The notes below the pieces were generated by a model. It was not told the DNA's origin and did not search any database. It worked only from the letters and a program-made list of their open reading frames with translations. Below are positions 13,301-22,534 of a stretch of DNA of 64,000 nt, in pieces; position 1 is the first letter of the stretch; every line of letters begins with the position of its first letter. The DNA comes from Limanda limanda (Eukaryota > Chordata > Actinopteri > Pleuronectiformes > Pleuronectidae): the NCBI RefSeq assembly GCF_963576545.1, contig NC_083656.1:10373893-10437892 (forward strand), read 5' to 3'. The position numbers and the translations under genes were made by a program.

Positions 13301-16300
13301 TCATCACTGTGTGAACTCGGAGTAGACCTCCAATAAAGCCGCACCTGAAAGCATCTCTTCCGAGTCCTTGTGCTTCATGTGTCCATGTTATCTGTCCATC
13401 AACCTCCACCACACTCCAGAGGAACCACAACCCACCCTGTCACCCTGACCTCGCTCCACCTCCAGCATGCACTCAATTCTGAGCGCCTGCTCCCGTGACG
13501 CCCTCATGTATCGATGTGTGTGTGTGTTTACAGTGTGCTTTTCGTTGTTGTGAGTGTGCACTTGGAAGCATGTAGTAGAGATCTTAATTGGTTTTTCGTG
13601 GTCATGTCATACCAGGAAGCATCTCACCATTTTACTACCCCCAGAGTGATTTGCATTGACTCCTGTGTCTCCATGCATTCTAACCATCTACATCAGACGA
13701 CCATAAACCAGGTCCCACTCCTATCAACTGATTTATATACAGATTTCAATGAACACTCACTTGGTTTTAATTGCATGAAATTTGCCACTTTTACTGCTTA
13801 AATGTTAAAATAGTACTTTGTGTTCTTGGCCAGCCAGCATGGAGTAGAGGGAGTTCATGCAATCTGAGAAACACTGCACTGCTTTGTAAAATGTGTGTGT
13901 GTGTGTGCGTTTAATTTAGACATGTTAAGGGTGTCAGAATGGCAGGGGACCCGCCTGCCCAAAACCAGGGCCGCCCAAAGGAGCACTCTGACCAGTGTCG
14001 TGCAGTTTCTAGGTAAATCAATGCAAATAATCTTTTAATCAATAGATTCGACCTTGATGAGTCACTATTTGACTCTATTGTACTGAATAACTGTCAAATG
14101 AATCCGATATGAGCTGACAACATTCAGGTGGTCCTCAGAAACAAGTTGATGCAGCCCTGGTGTGGCGTCTCTTTCAGAGTCCCGTCCCGCAGCCCAAGCC
14201 CCTCGCTCCCACCGCACCCCGGGCCTGCAGACGCCCCCCCCTCGACGCCTGCTCTCCTCTCTCCCGCACGGTCCCCATGGCATGCTGGGAAAACGCGGCT
14301 ACCACCACCACAGCCGGGCTGAGCCTGACAGGCGCTCAGGTAGACACACAAGCACGCACACAAATAAATCAACCACACAAAAAGTAATTTTGTTATTGCG
14401 TACATTAATCCTGCCCTGAAGCAAAAGTCAGTGGATGCTGTGTTTAAAAAGTGATAAATTCGTCCCTTCTTGCTTTTAACTGAGTTAGTGCTGATGTGAA
14501 TGCACCTTGGGGAGCGTACAGTGTTGATATCTAATGTTCTTGTCATCAGTTTGCGTGATGAAATCCAGTTAGAAGAGATACGCCCGGAGCTGATAACCTT
14601 TTCTGCCGTTTCTTATCTAAACTAGCTCGTTGGAGAGAATGACAACTAATTCTATCTAAAGCGAATCAGCAGATGGGGGTCATTTGGATAATTTGGATGA
14701 TTCAACTTCATTCTGACTCTTTGTTTTTTATTGGTAACTTCACTATTCTTACTGAAATTGAAACACAGTCATATGTTGCACCACTTGTAACAAGGAAAAG
14801 CAATAAACCAATCAATACTAGTCATAAGGTGGCAGAGTCCCTCATGCACTTTGCATCTTTCTCTCACTGCTGTGGCTTTGTTTTCACAGAGAACCCAGGT
14901 ACAACAGGTGGCCCCCCCCTGGTACGTGTCTTATTATATTTTATATATATATGTTTTAACCCTGCACCACTGAATCCATATTATTTAATTGTGTTTTTGC
15001 AGCACAACGGCCGTACCAGCAGCAGTGGCAACAGCCGAGGAGGGATGATGATCCGCAAGAGGCGCCCCAACTGGATCGATGCCCCCGATGACAGCTTCTT
15101 CCTCGTCACCCGGGAGACCAGGTAAGCAAAGGTGACCCTTTTCTGACCTCTGATTGGCTGAATGTGCGTGCGTGTATGTGCATGTGAAGGGAAAGCAAGT
15201 GATGCTGAGAGTCGAGCAACAGAGGAATTGAGCTGCAACACAGATACAACACAACTCATTCAAGCTCAGATCCACTGATTTCATAGTTTTAATGATTTAA
15301 AGGTGTAAAAAACATCAGTGCATCTTCTTAAAGATATAAAATCAATTTTAGTGTGAATTTTCATCAAAACACATCCAGCTGACATCACAAGAAAATATAA
15401 CATAGGGCCTTATCAAACACTCTGGTCATGTTTGCTATTCTCTCTATTATAACGTTGTCCAATTGATTTCAGTCTACTTATTAAATTTCTTTTAATAAAT
15501 GGGGTTCAAAACAATAGAGTAGTAGGTGTCAAAAATAAATAGCGAGAACAAATATAGAAAAAAGGTGTCAGATGAAGTGACCGCCGTTATAACACCTTCC
15601 ATTTACCCACATAATTAATTTAAATGGCTGCCTTATAAGGCCTGGGCTTAGATCAGTCAGAACAAACTGAATCAGAGACAAAACCACAATCAATGCTTTC
15701 TATTTCTATTTGATTCAACAACATGATGAATATTAAACCTAATAAAAAACAGGAATTTGTTTTCATACACGTTTCCAAAGGTGTTGATGATAAATTTAAC
15801 TTTATTTATTAAATTCAAATAATTGCTTAATGATTTTCAGTTCATAGAGATAAACCTACCTTTTAGGCTCATGAATAGAAATTTTGAAGATTAATTTCAT
15901 TAAAAGATCCAAATTTATTGACATTTTATTCACACAGTTTAAAAATACAGCAAATATTACAATTCCCTTTGGGCTTATTTTAAAGCCTCTAGCTAATTAA
16001 TGTTAAAAATACAATATATGACATGCAGAAAATGACATGACCACAAAAGAGAGTCAACAGCATAATGACATATTAATAAGAATCTGCATAAATTCAAATA
16101 AAAAAAATTTTCCGTGTCCGTTTTCTCGGGAAGCTGGTGGGGCACAAAGCGTCTTCACAGGCACAAACTGTCATGCACATAATGAGTGAAAGTTTGCATG
16201 TCTGTATGTGAGCGAGAAAGATGTTCTCCCATTAAGCCTGTGTCTAAATGAGCCATGGCACCCGGCCCTCACAGCCGCCCTCAGACCGCCGGGACTAAAA

Positions 16301-16446
16301 TTAGAGCAGCTAACTGGTGCAGATGGGCCAGCGAGGAGCCAGGCACCGCTGGTCCCTGAGTGGAAATATCATTACCACATTAACCACGGCTGCACTCACA
16401 TGGATCACTCACTTCCCACCAAGACAAGATTGGCTGTGTGTGTGTG

Positions 16447-16539
<93 letters not shown>

Positions 16540-19500
16540 GCGTGTGCGTGTGTGAGTGTGTGTGAGATAGCATCATTCTGAACACTGTACCCTTCCTGTT
16601 GTATCACGTTGCCAATTGCTCTCCTGGTAAAGACAATGAATGGTTTTCTGAGTAAAAGACATTAATATATCTGCTATGAGAGGCTGCAGCTAATGAGACA
16701 TGATCGGAAGTTTCATTTTCTCCCCCCTTCTCCATCTCTTTGTGCTCCCCTTCTCTCTCTCTCGCTCTCTTTCTTTCTTTCTTTCTCTCTTTCTCTCTTT
16801 CTCTCTCTCTCTCTCTCTTTCTCTCTTTCTTTATCTCCCAGTGTGATGAAGAGCAACAGAGGAGAGAGAGAGAGTGGGAGATCACTCCCTCTTATTCAAG
16901 GAGGCAAAAGAGACAAATAGAGGCAAAAACACTTTTCCTGCAACGCGTAAAACATTAAACGTTAAATTGGACTAAAGTATGATAATAAGGACAAGAAAAA
17001 GTCAAAGGAATCCATGAAGCATTAAAGTTTATTCTGCCGGAAATTAACATTGGTGCCTGATTATATAGCGTTCCATCCAAAGTGTTGAGATACTTACCTA
17101 TCTATTTTAAACAAAAATATCCAAATGGATTTCCATGAAACTTGGCGACAGGTTGTGGTCCGGGAGACACACTCCAAGGAAGAATGTAGGGCAGATTCAG
17201 ATTTTTACATCTTTTACATTACAAGATTTTCCATTACTCAACATCTTCCTCATTTTCCCAGGGAATAATTCATGAATCTTGATGAAAGAAATCAGGCACA
17301 TTTAGGAGACTGATGAGTGTGTGAAATTCAGTACAGCTTGATTAATTTTAGCAGGGCTGTTGGGTCTTGGTGTGGATTTGCGCTCCACTGAGTGTCATTC
17401 TAGTTCATTTTGAAATGTTAAAAAGTATTATTCAAATGGTGGCTCTGCAGTAAATCTCAGGGGATCACCAACTTCAGTTAGAGTCAACATCTAGGGGCCA
17501 TTTATATCTCTAATGAAAAACAAAATCAATTGCAATCAATACAATAGTTATTAAGATTTTTCATTCTGGAGGAGAGTGGTGTAAATTATGTACTTAAGTC
17601 CACTTTCAATGCATAATGCATTAGTGCTTTGCTCAAATATTTTGATTATGTGCTATTTCGTACTTCATTTATCATTTAAGTCCACAACACATCAGGTCCA
17701 GTGTGAGTAACCTTTCAGACTTAGATTTAGGTAACACCTTGTAATACAGCTTGTGATTTACGGTGTAATTTCAGTCTATAATAAAATACTGCTGCAGTCC
17801 TGCTGGTCTTTAAAGACCCAGTAGAGGATTATAATTTATTTCTTCACTCCCTCCTTGCTTTTTTTTTTGTGTGTAATGATATTTAAGAACTCGTAAGAAT
17901 TGGGGAGTTTATGAAAAAAAGTTCACACGAGAAAACACATTCTTCAACTACTACAGTTGCTTTTGCTATCTATTCTAAAAGTTGTCCAAGAGATTATTTT
18001 TTATTTCTGTGTGAGGAGATGTGAGCTCCAGAAACACAGAGATACAAAGTCATGGAAATCAGTTATAAACATGCAGAACAATAATCAAGAAGATAATGAA
18101 ACACAGTGTCTCATGACAGCAGACGCTCATAACAGTAAAGTGAGAGATATTAATGTTAATAGAAATAAGATCACAGTGTGCCGCGTCGTTAGACACGAAC
18201 GGAAACACGCAGAGCAGAAGTGCAGACGCAAATACATAACATATATAGAGTATATTTGTTTGACACAATAAAAACAAACCACAAAGAAGACGTGTGCTGG
18301 AAAGATTGAGACAGATCAGAGCAGACTGAGCCTGATAAGGTTAATCAACCGTTTCTTGAAATGAGCTCTAAACTGTATTTATCCAGTTCTCTCAAATCAG
18401 AAATGAAACAAAAAACATCCATATTTTTAGTTTATTGTAAATCTTTGTATTTGCTTAATTAAAAAAAACATTAATGTACATAAGGGGCAAGTCAATGATT
18501 TACAATAAAAACCAAATATTTTAGCTCCAATGTTTTTTCATGCCATGTTTATGAGCTGCATCGTTTGGAACGCCTTGATGCATTTAATGAACAGTTGGAA
18601 ACTCATTAGAGAATCGTCCAGGAGTTAATTCAGACTTGTGATTTAAGCAGAACTTTTTCTCTTCTGCCCCACTGATTACATCACAACGGGTCACATTCAC
18701 CTTGTGTGATTCATCGACACTATCTGTAGAATCGCTGCAACGTTGAATTGCTGCTTAGGCTTAATGCATAGTTATTACCTCGGCCAAGGAGGTTATGTTT
18801 TCAAGTAGGATTACGCAAAAACTGCCAATTGGATTTCAATGAAACTTGGTGAAAGGATGCTGTATGTGTCTGGGACGAACTCATTCGATTTTCGTTTAAA
18901 TCAGGATCATTAAATCATCTTTTACCATATACAAAAATGTTCCCAGGAAATAATTCATGGATCTTGATGAAAATCAGGAACATTCAGGCGACTGATTTAT
19001 GTGAGTATGTGAAGTTTGGTGCAGCCTGATTGCATTTAAGTGGGTTGTTGGGCTGAATTCATTTATTATATATCAGGGACAGGGACACATTTCTCTGCAG
19101 AATTTGTACTTTTAGTTTAAGCACATAAAGTACATTTGATGGGTGACACCAGAGTACTGATAAGTAGGATTTTGAATGCAGGATTTACTTGTAATCAAGT
19201 ATTTTTGCACTTTAGTATTGTTATACTTTTAGGATCCAGGTAATTCCTCCATGACTGTGTCCAGTGAAAGAAACAGGGAGGTTGGATTTGGACTGAGCAG
19301 CAGAAATGGGAACAGAGCGAGAGACGGAGAGAACAGATCTGTAAACCAGACAGCCTGATATGTTTGACATTGGATTTACGTGTTTGCTCACCTCCTCCCA
19401 GAGGGCCAGCTGAACGGACAAACGCCGGAGCTTTGGACGATGTGTCACCAGAGCTGAATCTGTTCTTTTCCTCTCTCTGGTTTATATTCTGCTGCGACTC

Positions 19501-22500
19501 AAGAGAGAGCACGGTGTAGAGTATTGAGCTTGAAAGACGTGTGCGGAGAGTAGATTCACACTTGGTTTCACATGGAATATCATCATTTTACAAGTACAAC
19601 ACAACCACTGCTATAATCACACGGCACAGTCATCTCATCACAGTGTTGGTCTTAAACCCTGCATCCTCCATGTTAGGGGATGGGACATGGACTTATCTCT
19701 ATGAACAGATTCTGGAGAATATGTATGTGAGGGACAAAATTTGGGGGCAGGAAGCGGTTTAACAATCTGAGTGAGGAGGACAATTTCTGTACAGTCGGAG
19801 GAAGCGGAGACGCATCATCCATCTTTATTTACCTCATTATATAGCTATTGCATTCACAAAAGCTATCTATTTCTCTTGCTATTGTTTTGTTTCAAATACA
19901 ACATTATTCTTCCCACACACACTGTCAAATAAATCTTTATTTCAACAAACATACCAAAAAACACCATAATTACATAAACATGTTATTATCCTCTATAACC
20001 CAGACTATCCTGCAAGACTGTAATGCATATAGGGAACAGTGCTGTGTGTGAGAGAGCATGACTTGAAATGAAAGGAAGAGCAATTCCACATGTAATAGGC
20101 TACAGAACTTATGATGTTATGTGCAAAACCCAAGTAATTATATCTTAAGGGGCCTCTCATACTCTCGCACTTACAGATGCTGTAATCACACTTGGAGGAT
20201 GCAGCCACGTAATGTACAAGGAGTCTCCACGAGTGCTCTGGTGCTGATTTTATTAAGAGCAAGGATCAGGAGGGAAGAACAAACCCCCTCGGTGCCGCAG
20301 AGAGAGCAGGGAAAGAGGAAGAAAATGGGAGCACATGTAGTTCACTTTACATGACCGCCTTAGGGGAACAATGAAGAATCGTGTATGTGGTTATGTGTCT
20401 TGTTCTTGTGAATTACATTAGTGCTGCGTCCCATACTTGTGAGCGTATGTACGCCGCGGTCGTTTAGTGCTGCGGCTGCTGAAAGAGCACTTCCTCTCTC
20501 AGGATGGAAATTGCCACTGAGCCCATTTGTAAGCCTGAAAATCCTGCAGAGATGATCCCCTCTCTTACTTCATAACGGAGATAGATACTGATGCTAGATA
20601 CACGCCGCTCTCTGCTTTAGTGAATCCTCCTGAAATTAGAAAAGGAACATGTTTCTGATAACTTCCTCAGCGGCCTGGATCCTCAATATCGTGTCCTCAC
20701 ACTGAACTCATCCGCATGCGTTGAATCACTCAAACCAACTTATAGTTCACCGCTTTTTCTCTTTATTAGTTTCTCCATCATACGTCTCAAATGCGTCAAT
20801 TTCTGCACCTCACGTAAAGCTGGTCCCAGTCCTGTAGGGGAGCTGAACACAGAAAACAAACATCGCTCCAAGGAGACATTGTTTGAAACAGAATCGATTG
20901 TTGAGTAATGGAGAATTTTCTTGCTCACAGCTACGCAATCAATTGAGCAACTAGCAGCAGTTCAGTCGAATGCATTGTTGTTGAGCAGTTATGTACACAT
21001 GACAAATTAGCAGCAAAACTACAGAGTGGCCGCAGTAATGAGAAGTAGCCAGATAAATTAGAGGAATCAAGCCTATGGACAGCCGAGTATAAATAATAAA
21101 TTCACACAAACATTATCCGCAGGCTATTTCCAAGGCTACGTACAGAAACATAAAGATGCAATCATGAATTATTTAGCTCCCACAAAAAATTTGCAGCCAT
21201 ATTATATTTAATATCAAACGCCATATTTAAACATGTTTCATGAAAAATCTGATGTGTTTTAAATTATAGAGCTTTCCTCACTCATTCATCACACGTCCAG
21301 AGACTTCAAGAAAAAGTTTAACTATGCAAGAATTTATTCGTGATTTTAATGGACAAAAGTCATAATTTAGAAAACGTTATTCCACTCCTTCTAGATCCAG
21401 AATGTTAATTACTTATCTCATTGTTTCTTGAGAAACTATAAAAAAACTTTCGCAAACAGATCTATCAAACAATAATCTTGCAGGCCACCACTATGAAACA
21501 TCTCCTTCTCCACAACAGACACAATCTCCTCCAGGTCTGTGAGGTTCTTCCTTCAGATTAGACATAGTTTCAATCAAAGTCCTGACTCTTGTTATAATGT
21601 GGTGCTGATGTGACAAAGGATGAAGTATTTTGTTATTTGTGAAGCCTTTACTAAAGTATAACTTAACAAGATGCTCCCCATTCCTCCTTTTAATACAGGG
21701 GACTTTAATCAGAATCAGGTTTTATTGCCAAATGGTTTTACACATGCAAGGACTTGGCTGTGTTATGTTTGTGTTTAAGCATACCAATAAAAATCTAAGA
21801 ATAGAAAAATGATAAACACTTTGTACAATATGAACTTTAAATATGTGCTACCCTTTCTCTAAATATAAGGACTTTATTCTCGAGTTCTCCTTTCTTCCCC
21901 CCTAAGTGACCCTAGTACTCTTACAACACAGTTTAGTTGACAAAGAAGACTCTCAGTGGAGCTCACCTCCAGCTAGCCACACCATAAAAGCTTTAATCAC
22001 GTCAGAAACATCTCTGTAGTGAGCAGTATATGAGAGGCAGCACAGAGGTCAGTGTAAGTCATGGCAGGATCGACATTTTCTTGATGAGAGCTGAGATTAC
22101 TTCTGAGGCCTTATGACCTCTGAGCTCAGCCGCTTGTGAAACAACACTTTGGTCAGGCAGAATAAAACAGGCATTAAGACGCAAAAATCCCTACCCCTAT
22201 TCTGTTGGCTATATATAATATATAGTAGTTAAAACTAGATAAATGTACCAAGTTACAACTACACTGTATCTGACTAACGCTTTACTTTCTTCTCTCATCT
22301 TAGCCTTTTCATCCGTGTGTCTTCTTCTGCACTTATATCTGGTCTCGTCTCCACATCTCCAGGAGGGCCAGGCGGCTGCTGTCCCGCTCTCAGCTGAGGC
22401 ACGCCTGTCGGCAGCCCTGCGAGCTGATCACCCTGCGCAGGGCTTCCCAGGGTCCCCCGCAGGGGCTCGTCCTGGCGCCACCACACCCTCACCCCAGCCT

Positions 22501-22534
22501 GAGAATGCGAGGCCCCATCGTCATCCACGACTGA
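1259..22534 (+). CDS. mta3: mta3, metastasis-associated protein 3 (NuRD subunit), 17 coding exons in window, 5' end outside
   Basis: The product is a scaffold of the nuclear Mi-2/NuRD deacetylase complex; its ELM2-SANT region is known to bind HDAC1/2. Joined exons read through BAH residues ([20 protein letters not shown]), ELM2 ([16 protein letters not shown]), SANT ([20 protein letters not shown]), a GATA-type zinc finger (CESCY...[10 protein letters not shown]) and an RBBP4/7-binding type segment ([13 protein letters not shown]). Exons: 1259-1352, 4076-4202, 4484-4547, 5123-5240, 5843-5945, 7134-7233, 7504-7692, 8644-8718, 9094-9152, 9293-9411, 9918-10075, 11920-12142 (or to stop 12168), 13920-14012, 14178-14339, 14890-14921, 15003-15121, 22363-22534. 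All junctions are GT-AG and keep frame. The window encodes 668 residues of the long form or 484 of the short one; roughly 33 N-terminal residues are missing to the left. MTA3 rather than MTA1/2 is chosen from [37 protein letters not shown] and [13 protein letters not shown]. Confidence 0.95.
1353..4075 (+). other. mta3 intron, 2.7 kb
   Basis: The sequence is AT-rich. It holds several open frames, including one on the - strand at 1865-2095, none with recognisable protein similarity or paired splice signals. I see no gene or clean repeat here. Confidence 0.6.
4076..4202 (+). CDS. mta3: mta3 coding exon (BAH domain, middle)
   Basis: The acceptor is 'ctttgcag' and the donor 'gtacag'. The exon encodes an acidic linker ([19 protein letters not shown]) followed by [20 protein letters not shown] and HIR. 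The acidic linker is shorter than in MTA1, as in MTA3. Confidence 0.93.
4484..4547 (+). CDS. mta3: mta3 coding exon (BAH domain)
   Basis: The acceptor is 'ctctgccag' and the donor 'gtgagc'. The exon encodes [20 protein letters not shown] plus E, a signature stretch of MTA3. Neighbouring exon phases fit. Confidence 0.93.
5123..5240 (+). CDS. mta3: mta3 coding exon (BAH end, ELM2 start)
   Basis: The acceptor is 'atttccag' and the donor 'gtcagt'. The exon encodes [20 protein letters not shown] and [20 protein letters not shown], spanning the BAH/ELM2 boundary. Confidence 0.94.
5843..5945 (+). CDS. mta3: mta3 coding exon (ELM2)
   Basis: The acceptor is 'gtcctgcag' and the donor 'gtaaat'. The exon encodes [20 protein letters not shown] and [13 protein letters not shown]. 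It enters in phase 1 and leaves in phase 2, matching its neighbours. Confidence 0.94.
6233..6909 (-). mobile_element. Internally deleted hAT transposon with BED-finger and transposase remnants
   Basis: The 677-bp element is bounded by inverted ends 'tagggatgcaccgatccg' and 'cggatcggtgcatccctag', with further subterminal 'ccgataccgat' repeats. On the - strand, 6583-6780 encodes a BED zinc-finger-like piece (LAIWSCYTL...[15 protein letters not shown]). Next, 6257-6538 encodes a piece of hAT transposase core ([29 protein letters not shown]). The order finger then core is right for a ZBED-type hAT transposase, but most of the enzyme is missing, so the copy is non-autonomous. The flanks show only a degenerate target duplication. 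It sits in an mta3 intron, antisense to the gene. Confidence 0.85.
7134..7233 (+). CDS. mta3: mta3 coding exon (ELM2 end)
   Basis: The acceptor is 'cctcccag' and the donor 'gtgagt'. The exon encodes [20 protein letters not shown] and [13 protein letters not shown], the most conserved part of the MTA ELM2 region. Confidence 0.95.
7504..7692 (+). CDS. mta3: mta3 coding exon (ELM2-SANT junction)
   Basis: The acceptor is 'cggttgcag' and the donor 'gtaagt'. It is exactly 63 codons in phase 0. It encodes [20 protein letters not shown], then [18 protein letters not shown] and the SANT helix [19 protein letters not shown]. Confidence 0.95.
8644..8718 (+). CDS. mta3: mta3 coding exon (SANT domain end)
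   Basis: The acceptor is 'ctactgaag' and the donor 'gtgaga'. The 25 codons encode [20 protein letters not shown] and RYVQQ. The phase is 0 on both sides, so skipping would keep frame but remove the last SANT helix. Confidence 0.94.
9094..9152 (+). CDS. mta3: mta3 coding exon (linker after SANT)
   Basis: The acceptor is 'ctgagcag' and the donor 'gtaagt'. The exon encodes [19 protein letters not shown] and the first two bases of Tyr. Confidence 0.93.
9293..9411 (+). CDS. mta3: mta3 coding exon (GATA finger, first Cys pair)
   Basis: The acceptor is 'ccctgacag' and the donor 'gtgagt'. The exon encodes [20 protein letters not shown], a Gly/Ala-rich variable stretch and GRACESCY, the first zinc-binding Cys-x2-Cys. 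Confidence 0.93.
9918..10075 (+). CDS. mta3: mta3 coding exon (GATA finger, second Cys pair)
   Basis: The acceptor is 'ttaacag' and the donor 'gtaagc'. The exon encodes [20 protein letters not shown] and [15 protein letters not shown], holding the second Cys pair of the GATA-type finger, then a Pro/Glu-rich tail. Confidence 0.94.
10076..11919 (+). other. mta3 intron, 1.8 kb
   Basis: The sequence is AT-rich with no readable gene, no terminal repeats and no microsatellite of note. Confidence 0.6.
11920..12168 (+). CDS. mta3: mta3 coding exon with two outcomes: short-form stop (12168) or donor at 12143
   Basis: The acceptor is 'ccttcgcag'. The exon encodes a basic segment ([39 protein letters not shown]) that corresponds to the first RBBP4/7-binding motif of MTA proteins. 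Read through, it ends CKSSFNSS and TAA at 12166-12168, parallel to the human short MTA3 end CKMLLNS. A good donor, GAG-T|gtaaga, lies at 12142/12143; using it joins the Cys/Tyr codon to the exon at 13920 and gives the long form. Confidence 0.92.
   Translation, partial: EFRSRGHAPRQSNHMVPMRNSGSPKSNMKTKQAFLLQATRLTKLARHMCRDIIRLRRAARRPFVPINCGAIKAECKSSFNSS
12395..12400 (+). terminator. Poly(A) signal AATAAA, mta3 short form
   Basis: A canonical AATAAA stands 227 bases after the short-form stop and is followed by T/GT-rich sequence ('gagttttgatcatctttt') suited to cleavage. Confidence 0.65.
13332..13337 (+). terminator. Second candidate poly(A) signal, mta3 short form
   Basis: A second canonical AATAAA lies about 1.2 kb after the short-form stop and could serve as a distal end of the same transcript class. 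Confidence 0.4.
13892..13907 (+). repeat. (TG)8 tract next to an mta3 splice acceptor
   Basis: Eight TG units end 10 bases before the acceptor AG at 13918-13919 of the first long-form-only exon. They replace most of the usual polypyrimidine tract. Confidence 0.8.
13920..14012 (+). CDS. mta3: mta3 long-form exon (IIGYLE-type segment)
   Basis: The acceptor is 'tttaatttag' and the donor 'gtaaat'. Spliced to the donor at 12142 it makes a Tyr codon and then [20 protein letters not shown] and [10 protein letters not shown]. This aligns with the human long MTA3 stretch AEYADRHAEL...LACIIGYLE, which supports both the start and the frame. The acceptors at 'gtgtcag' (stop codon) and 'ggcag' (wrong frame) were excluded. 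Confidence 0.85.
14178..14339 (+). CDS. mta3: mta3 long-form exon (LQTP...LGKR segment)
   Basis: The acceptor is 'ctctttcag' and the donor 'gtagac'. It encodes [20 protein letters not shown] and later [19 protein letters not shown]. This matches the human MTA3 segment with SLQTP...ILGKRNYSHHNG. The DNA is GC-rich and the protein Pro/Arg-rich. Confidence 0.88.
14890..14921 (+). CDS. mta3: mta3 long-form micro-exon
   Basis: This 32-base exon has acceptor 'ttttcacag' and donor 'gtacgt' and encodes [11 protein letters not shown]. Entry in phase 1 and exit in phase 0 fit both neighbours. It has no distinctive similarity, so it rests on splice sites and frame. Confidence 0.7.
15003..15121 (+). CDS. 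mta3: mta3 long-form exon (NWIDAPDD motif)
   Basis: The acceptor is 'gtttttgcag' and the donor 'gtaagc'. It encodes [20 protein letters not shown] and FFLVTRETR, matching the C-terminal MTA1 segment [20 protein letters not shown]. Confidence 0.9.
16434..16565. repeat. (TG)n microsatellite
   Basis: About 130 bases of nearly pure TG, ending in TGCG and TGAG variants. Confidence 0.97.
16751..16834. repeat. Pyrimidine-rich (CT/CTTT)n microsatellite
   Basis: An interrupted CTCT and TTTC array on the + strand; a mirror GA run (gagagagagag) follows at about 16862. Confidence 0.95.
17050..17480. repeat. Dispersed fish repeat family A, copy 1
   Basis: The copy contains 'aaatggatttccatgaaactt', 'gggaataattcatgaatcttgatgaa', 'gagactgatgagtgtgtgaa' and 'ggtgtggatttgcgctcc'. 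The same phrases occur in the same order at 18.78-19.06 kb. No coding frame or terminal inverted repeat is visible. Confidence 0.75.
18777..19060. repeat. Dispersed fish repeat family A, copy 2
   Basis: It begins 'cctcggccaaggaggttatg' and continues 'ggatttcaatgaaacttggtg', 'aggaaataattcatggatcttgatga' and 'gttgttgggc', collinear with copy 1. The opening motif is typical of a repeat common in fish and other aquatic animals. Confidence 0.8.
21700..21800. repeat. Retroposon-end-like fish repeat fragment
   Basis: The phrase 'aatcagaatcaggttttattgcc' followed by 'acatgcaaggacttggctgtg' resembles the widespread fish 'tcagaatcaggtttattggcc' retroposon end. It is only about 100 bases and degenerate. 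Confidence 0.45.
22363..22534 (+). CDS. mta3: mta3 long-form terminal coding exon
   Basis: The acceptor is 'cacatctccag' and the stop TGA is at 22532-22534. It encodes [20 protein letters not shown] and later [10 protein letters not shown]. The end aligns with MTA1 KRAARRPYKPIALR...EPIVIED, so this is a genuine MTA tail. The second basic motif is changed ([13 protein letters not shown] in place of RAARRPYKPIALR). Confidence 0.9.

Larger units (their letters stand above)
12169..13919 (+). other. mta3 short-form 3'UTR / long-form intron
   Basis: The region serves as 3'UTR when the donor at 12143 is ignored and as intron otherwise. It holds CA-rich and Pro-rich-looking low-complexity DNA (12180-12310), a TTA run near 12338, a 19-base C run at 13003-13021 and two AATAAA signals. 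Confidence 0.7.
15122..22362 (+). other. mta3 last intron, 7.2 kb
   Basis: This is mostly AT-rich unique DNA. It holds a TG array and a CT/TTC array (16.4-16.8 kb), two copies of a dispersed fish repeat (about 17.05-17.48 and 18.78-19.06 kb) and a retroposon-end-like piece near 21.7 kb. No gene is seen in the rest. The stretch 16130-16440 is more GC-balanced and could be conserved noncoding DNA. Confidence 0.6.

Noticed and set aside
13948..13952. Alternative acceptors ('gtgtcag' and 'ggcag') for the mta3 long-form exon
   Set aside because: The first would create TAA at the junction and the second shifts frame away from the conserved LxxVVQFL segment. The acceptor at 13919 gives the conserved AEY junction.
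1259..22534. Assignment of the first gene to mta1 or mta2
   Set aside because: [36 protein letters not shown] and the short acidic BAH linker fit MTA3. MTA2-type (QFESL, YLEKEDCFFYSLVFDP) and MTA1-type residues are absent.
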